Assembly (NCBI RefSeq): GCF_017814945.1
Contig: NZ_JAGIPX010000021.1
Coordinates: 1 to 45,908, forward strand
Reading direction: 5' to 3'
Origin: Paraburkholderia sp. LEh10
GTDB lineage: Bacteria; Pseudomonadota; Gammaproteobacteria; Burkholderiales; Burkholderiaceae
Length of the DNA stretch: 45,908 nt
The position numbers were made by a program, and so were the translations under genes. Under the pieces are notes generated by a model. The model was not told where the DNA came from. It worked only from the letters and a program-made list of their open reading frames with translations, and did no database searches. Of this stretch, positions 42,075-45,908 are shown piece after piece (position 1 is the first letter of the stretch; each line of letters begins with the position of its first letter).

Positions 42075-42839
42075 TCAGCGCGAGTGCCGCTGTTGCTGCT
42101 GCGGCCGTGGCGGCGGCATGAAGAAGTTGCGCAGCCAGGCGGCGAGCCGCGTGAACACGTCGTACGGCTCTTCGACGAAGATCTCCGGCTTCAGCAGCCG
42201 CAGATATTCCATGATCTGTTGCGCTTCCTGCTTCTGGAACGAGCCGTGTGAAATGCCCAGACGCAACAGTCCGCGCAGTTCGCCGAGCTTTTCGCGCGCC
42301 GCGCTGCCGACGCTCGTCTCGCACGCGACCTTCGCCTCATACACCCGCTGACGCAGCGATTCCGCGAGACGCCACGCGGGCGTCTGCATCACCTCTTCGA
42401 GCGCCTGGATGTCCTGAGCGGCCGACTTGATCTGCGCGGCGAGCGGATCGATCAGCGCAGGCGCGCCTTCCGCTTCCTTGACGATCGCGGCCGCCCATTC
42501 GCGGCTCTGCTTCGCCAGTTCTTCCGGCGTCCATTCGGAACGCGCGGCAAAGCCGAAGCCGAACTCGTTCGCCTGCTTCATCAGGATCGCGACGACGTCC
42601 GGGAACTCCTTGTCCAGCGTGCGTTTCGCCCACGCGTACTGGCCGCCTTGCAGCATCCGCTGCACGGCATGCTCGGTCAGCGGCACCATGTTGTCGAGGA
42701 GCTTCGCGCGCAGAAAATCCTCGAACGACGGCGTCGCGAACTGCGGGTCCAGCTTGAGCGAGACCCGCACGAACGCGTCGAAATCTTTCCGCAAGGATGC
42801 GAGCGTTTCGTCCTTGATGTGAAGGGTAATCTGACCCAT
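42075..42839 (-). CDS. Conserved hypothetical protein, family unknown
   Basis: A 254-residue, soluble-looking, helix-rich protein that starts MGQITLHIKDETLASLRKDF at the ATG 42839. No enzyme or binding motif is recognised. The first 40 residues look like a small mixed alpha/beta segment. The rest contains long helices (ELAKQSREWAAAIVKEAEG, AAREKLGELRGLLRLGISHG) and a Pro/Gln/Arg tail (MPPPRPQQQQRHSR). Third-position GC bias and length support a real gene. It converges on the helicase gene with 62 bases between the stops. Confidence 0.8.
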   Translation of the reverse strand: MGQITLHIKDETLASLRKDFDAFVRVSLKLDPQFATPSFEDFLRAKLLDNMVPLTEHAVQRMLQGGQYAWAKRTLDKEFPDVVAILMKQANEFGFGFAARSEWTPEELAKQSREWAAAIVKEAEGAPALIDPLAAQIKSAAQDIQALEEVMQTPAWRLAESLRQRVYEAKVACETSVGSAAREKLGELRGLLRLGISHGSFQKQEAQQIMEYLRLLKPEIFVEEPYDVFTRLAAWLRNFFMPPPRPQQQQRHSR

Positions 42840-43071
42840 GTCTTATCCCGTTTCGTCGACCACGCCGACACCGTCAAGGCCTTCGCCTCGTCCCGCGCGC
42901 CCCCGCGCGTCGGCGGCACCGATGTACGGCGCGGTTCGGTCCGGCATGCCAGTTTCGCGCCGACAGACGCTCACTGGTTCACGGACCACGAGTGTTTATC
43001 GGCGGATTGAAAGGGAACTTGAGGGCGGCGCGCCGTCCGCTCAGATGACGCGCGACGGCATCAGTCAGCCG

Positions 43072-43395
43072 TCACTTCAGGACGACGCCCTGCCACAGGA
43101 AGAAGACGGCCAGCCCGACCGCGATGGTCAGCAGCGGGCGGCGCGTGAGCGCACTGACGGCGACGGCGGCAAGCGCGCCGACGAGTTGCGGATTGCGCCA
43201 GCTCAATTCGGCTTGCGTGCCGTGCGGCGAGATCGCCATCGGCACGATGATCGCCGTCAGCACGGTGACGGGCACGAAGCCGAGCGCGGTGCGCACGAGC
43301 GGCGGAAACACGATCCGGTCGCCGAGCACGAACACGGCCGCGCGGATCAGCCACGTAATGACGGCCATGCCGAGAATCAGCAGCACGTAGTTCAT
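43072..43395 (-). CDS. azlD: AzlD branched-chain amino acid exporter subunit
   Basis: Small membrane subunit (107 residues, about four helices) of the AzlCD exporter. It begins MNYVLLILGMAVITWLIRAAVFVLG and carries VRTALGFVPVTVLTAIIVPMAI. Its ATG overlaps the azlC stop (ATGA), the usual translational coupling. Exporters of this type pump branched-chain amino acids and similar compounds out of the cell. The substrate here is inferred from the family. Confidence 0.93.
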   Translation of the reverse strand: MNYVLLILGMAVITWLIRAAVFVLGDRIVFPPLVRTALGFVPVTVLTAIIVPMAISPHGTQAELSWRNPQLVGALAAVAVSALTRRPLLTIAVGLAVFFLWQGVVLK

Positions 43396-44132
43396 TGCGC
43401 AACCTCCGCCGTGCGGGTGCGCTGGAGCGCCGGCAGCGACAGCAGCACGCCGACCGCGACGCCCGCGAACACCGCGCCCAGCAGGCCGAGCTTGTACGGC
43501 CAGTCTTGCCAGAAGAACGCGAGCGCGCCCGCCGTGGCCGCCGCGGCCAGATAACGCACGGCGACGAGTTGCGGCACGACGATCGCGATGAACGTCGCGA
43601 CCATCGCGAAGTCGAGCCCGAGCGACTGCAGAGCGGGAAATGCCGCGCCGAACAGCAGGCCGACGAGCGTCCAGATCTGCCAGTTGATGTACATCGACAG
43701 GCCGGAGCCGAGAAAGTAGTACGGCCCGACCGAGCCCGGCGGATGCAGCCGGTAGTGCGCCCATACGACGGCGAATACCTCATCGGTGAGCAGGCCGCCG
43801 AGCGTCCAGCGCCAGCGCGGCGGCAGGTGTGACACGTACGGCGCGAGCGTTGCGCTGTAGAGCACGTGGCGGGCGTTCACGACGAGCGTGGTCGCCCAGA
43901 CGACGGCATAGCTCGCGTGGCCCGCGATCAGACCGAGCGCGATGAACTGCGCGGAGCCGGCGAACACGATCAGCGACATCAACTGGCCGTGCCACAGCTG
44001 CAGCGGGCCAGATGCGACGAGCGTCCCGAAGATGACGCCGAACGGCGTAGCGCCGACGATCATCGGAATCGTGTCGCGGGCGCCAGCCGTGAATTCCTTG
44101 AGACGGTGAGTGGGTTGTGCAGGGTGAGTCAA
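43392..44132 (-). CDS. azlC: AzlC branched-chain amino acid exporter subunit
   Basis: Main membrane subunit of AzlCD; 246 residues. Motifs of the family are PMIVGATPFGVIFGTLV, VFAGSAQFIALGLI, VVNARHVLYSATLAPYV and GGLLTDEVFAV. I chose the TTG at 44132 because GAGGAGAAAAGA precedes it; the longer upstream frame is Arg-rich and unlike a membrane protein. It overlaps azlD by four bases. An AraC-type regulator upstream in the same direction may control the pair. Confidence 0.93.
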   Translation of the reverse strand: MTHPAQPTHRLKEFTAGARDTIPMIVGATPFGVIFGTLVASGPLQLWHGQLMSLIVFAGSAQFIALGLIAGHASYAVVWATTLVVNARHVLYSATLAPYVSHLPPRWRWTLGGLLTDEVFAVVWAHYRLHPPGSVGPYYFLGSGLSMYINWQIWTLVGLLFGAAFPALQSLGLDFAMVATFIAIVVPQLVAVRYLAAAATAGALAFFWQDWPYKLGLLGAVFAGVAVGVLLSLPALQRTRTAEVAQ

Positions 44133-44333
44133 TCTTTTCTCCTCGATGTGCCGAGGATAGCGGGCGAGGGGAGCGGCGGCTTGTACGTTCTTGCGCTCGT
44201 GGGCGTGCGGCGGGCGTGTATCGCGCGTGCGCCGCGCGTGGCGTGGTCGTGTGTCGGCGTCGTCCTGGCCGGGCCCGCAGCGGCTTTCCGCAGCGCGCGG
44301 CGCCTGCGTCCGCTTCACCGCGGCGCATTCGCC

Positions 44334-45161
44334 TCAGGACGACTGCCAACGCCCCGGCGGCACGCCGAACATGCGCCGGAAATGCCGCGTGAAGTGACTT
44401 TGATCGGTGAAGCCGTTGGTGGCCGCCACGTCGGCCACCAACGCACCGGCGCGCAACGGCGCCAGCGCGCGTTGCAGCCGGACCTGGTTGCGCCACGCGT
44501 GCGGCGGCAGGCCCGTCGCGCGGGTGAACAGGCGCGCGGCGTGAAACTGCGACAGGCCGACCGCGTCGGCGAGGTCCGCGAGCTTGAGCGGCGCGGCGAG
44601 ATCGCCCGCCAGTTGTTCCTTCATCGTCACGACGCGCGGGTCGCCATTGGCGAGATGGGGCGCATCGGGGCGCGTGCGGCCGTAGCGCACGAGCAGCGTC
44701 GACAGCGCGTCGAGCATCGCTGTTTCCGCGACGAGGGGATCGCCGTTCGCTTCGAGCAGCCGGTGCGCGTGCGCAAGCCGCACGGCCAGGTCGGAATCGC
44801 GGATCACGTCGGCATCGAACCACGGCAGTGGCTGCGCGCGGCCCGCGATGTCTTCAGCGAGCGCATGAATGAAATCGACGGGCGCGTACATCACGCGATA
44901 GCGCCAGCCTTCGTCGATTGCCCGCGAGCCTGTGTGCACTTCGCCCGGATTTATGATGGGCACGCTGCCCGCTTCAGCGACGTAACGCGAACCTTGATAG
45001 CGATACGCTTCCGCGCCCGCCTCGATCACGGGAATCGTGTACGCGTCGTGCCAGTGCGGCGTGAACTCGTGATCGTGATATTCGGCCGTGAGCAGATCCG
45101 CGCCAGGCATAAGCGGCGTGCGCCAGTAACGGGCGTTATCGCGAAAGCGCGTCGAGGTCAT
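44334..45161 (-). CDS. AraC-family regulator (azlCD-linked)
   Basis: 275-residue regulator with an N-terminal cupin-type sensor domain (HDHEFTPHWHDAYTIPVIEAG, SVPIINPGEVHTG with its conserved HWH and GEVH) and a C-terminal AraC double helix-turn-helix (LKLADLADAVGLSQFHAARLFTRATGLPPHAWRNQVRL ... VAATNGFTDQSHFTRHFRRMFGVPPGRW). AzlCD operons in proteobacteria are often preceded by such a gene, so it probably responds to an amino acid or related effector and acts on azlCD. Confidence 0.9.
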   Translation of the reverse strand: MTSTRFRDNARYWRTPLMPGADLLTAEYHDHEFTPHWHDAYTIPVIEAGAEAYRYQGSRYVAEAGSVPIINPGEVHTGSRAIDEGWRYRVMYAPVDFIHALAEDIAGRAQPLPWFDADVIRDSDLAVRLAHAHRLLEANGDPLVAETAMLDALSTLLVRYGRTRPDAPHLANGDPRVVTMKEQLAGDLAAPLKLADLADAVGLSQFHAARLFTRATGLPPHAWRNQVRLQRALAPLRAGALVADVAATNGFTDQSHFTRHFRRMFGVPPGRWQSS

Positions 45162-45229
45162 GGTCGATGTCCGGGTGGACCTGACAGTTTACCGCGCCTT
45201 GTCCCCTTCGGCCTGCTTGATCGGCGCGT

Positions 45230-45727
45230 TCACCGGACACGGACCGTCGTGCCGGCCGGCATTGGCACAGCCGTGACGCTGTTTTTCGCGCTGCCCGTCG
45301 TGACGCGGTCGCTGTAGGTCAGATAGACGAGCGTGTTGCGCTTCGTATCGACGACGCGCACCACGTGCAGCGTCTTGAAGATGAGTGACATCCGTTCCGT
45401 GAACACGTCGGCCTGCTGGCGCAGCGGCTCGGGGATCTTGATGGCCCCGACCTGTCGGCAGGCGATCGACGCTTCCGTCGGATCTTCGGCGATGCCGAGC
45501 GTCCCCTTGATGCCGCCCGTGCGGGCTCGCGACACGTAGCAGGTGACGCCTTCAACGCCGGGATCGTCGTATGCCTCGACGACCACGCGGTCCGAGCCGG
45601 TGAGGTGAAAGTTCGTGTTGACGCTGGCGACTTCTTCGGCGTACGCGAGCGGCGCGCACGCACACGCGGCGAAAGCGCTGGCGATGACGGTGGTGCGCGC
45701 ATCGGGCTTGCAGGGAGCGATTTTCAT
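45230..45727 (-). CDS. creA: CreA-family periplasmic protein
   Basis: Periplasmic protein of unknown function (PF05981 group), 165 residues. A signal peptide (MKIAPCKPDARTTVIASAFA, ending APLAYAEE) precedes the CreA domain: VNTNFHLTGSDRVVVEAYDDPGV, VTCYVSRARTGGIKGTLGIAEDP and RMSLIFKTLHVVRVVDTKRNTLVYLTYSD. ATG at 45727 was chosen because the signal peptide starts there; a longer frame exists upstream to 45886. It is transcribed away from the right edge. Confidence 0.92.
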   Translation of the reverse strand: MKIAPCKPDARTTVIASAFAACACAPLAYAEEVASVNTNFHLTGSDRVVVEAYDDPGVEGVTCYVSRARTGGIKGTLGIAEDPTEASIACRQVGAIKIPEPLRQQADVFTERMSLIFKTLHVVRVVDTKRNTLVYLTYSDRVTTGSAKNSVTAVPMPAGTTVRVR

Positions 45728-45874
45728 CAGTTGACCGGAAGAATGGGCGGCTGTCGGGGCGATTGCCGGTGAGAACGCCATCGTAACCTGGTTGCCGTCG
45801 CCGACCATTGCGTCGGAAAAGCCGTCGACCAAAGAGGCGTGGAAAAGGGAGAAAAGACGGAAGGAGAAAAAAGA

Positions 45875-45900
45875 AAAGGCCCGCACGGATGCGGGCCTTT
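45875..45900 (-). terminator. Intrinsic terminator for a gene right of the window
   Basis: AAAGGCCCGC and GCGGGCCTTT form a perfect stem. On the minus strand it is followed by TTTTCTTTTTT, so it terminates leftward transcripts that come from a gene just beyond the right edge. Confidence 0.8.
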
Positions 45901-45908
45901 GAATTTTG

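Overview
The window looks like chromosomal DNA of a high-GC member of the Burkholderiaceae, most likely Paraburkholderia or a close relative. The evidence is the strong G/C third-position bias, the gene neighbourhoods (rpsP-rimM-trmD-rplS; orn, mog, yjgA and pmbA; DUF2007-rsgA-M48 protease) and dispersed repeat types that I recall from that group. I see no rRNA, tRNA, CRISPR array, transposase or phage genes.

Left part (1-15.7 kb): housekeeping. dadA is divergent from an Lrp-type regulator. A PA0069-type radical SAM gene follows, with a perfect LexA (SOS) box. Next come a TM2-domain protein, a PQQ-type sugar dehydrogenase, the rpsP-rimM-trmD-rplS operon with a clear terminator, a NUDIX CoA pyrophosphatase, a CobD/CbiB-like membrane protein, the M48 protease-rsgA-DUF2007 operon, orn (with a 9-bp minisatellite in its 3' end), the yjgA-mog overlapping pair, and pmbA.

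Middle part (15.7-24.4 kb): the unusual stretch. A non-coding element of about 630 bp with long inverted arms, each holding a 32-bp perfect palindrome, lies between pmbA and folA. Then folA and thyA, which point away from each other, are separated by about 7.5 kb. This island holds two paralogous sigma-54 enhancer-binding regulators of VpsR/BerB type. Between them runs a leftward operon that resembles a functional-amyloid (Fap-type) export locus: a small secreted protein, an Asn/Gly-rich amyloid-like protein, a small exported protein, and a coiled-coil plus beta-barrel outer-membrane protein like FapF. The first gene has a well-spaced -24/-12 promoter, with a perfect 16-bp palindrome upstream. 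The last three structural genes carry about seven single-base frameshifts, and a four-copy 55-bp tandem repeat sits between two of them. The locus is therefore either decaying or locally mis-sequenced.

Right part (24.5-45.9 kb): thyA, a large FecR/DUF6600-type secreted protein with a Pro/Gln repeat tail, an ArsR-type regulator, a tiny secreted protein, an MFS transporter followed by a GlxA-type AraC regulator, an acyl-CoA thioesterase, fumC, a phospholipase-D-family lipoprotein, a MATE efflux pump, an S4 RNA-binding protein, two small Ala/Lys-rich secreted paralogues, a UvrD/Rep helicase with a second LexA-like box, a conserved unknown protein, the azlCD branched-chain amino-acid exporter with an AraC regulator, and creA.

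Apart from the fap-like operon, every recognised gene reads through intact.
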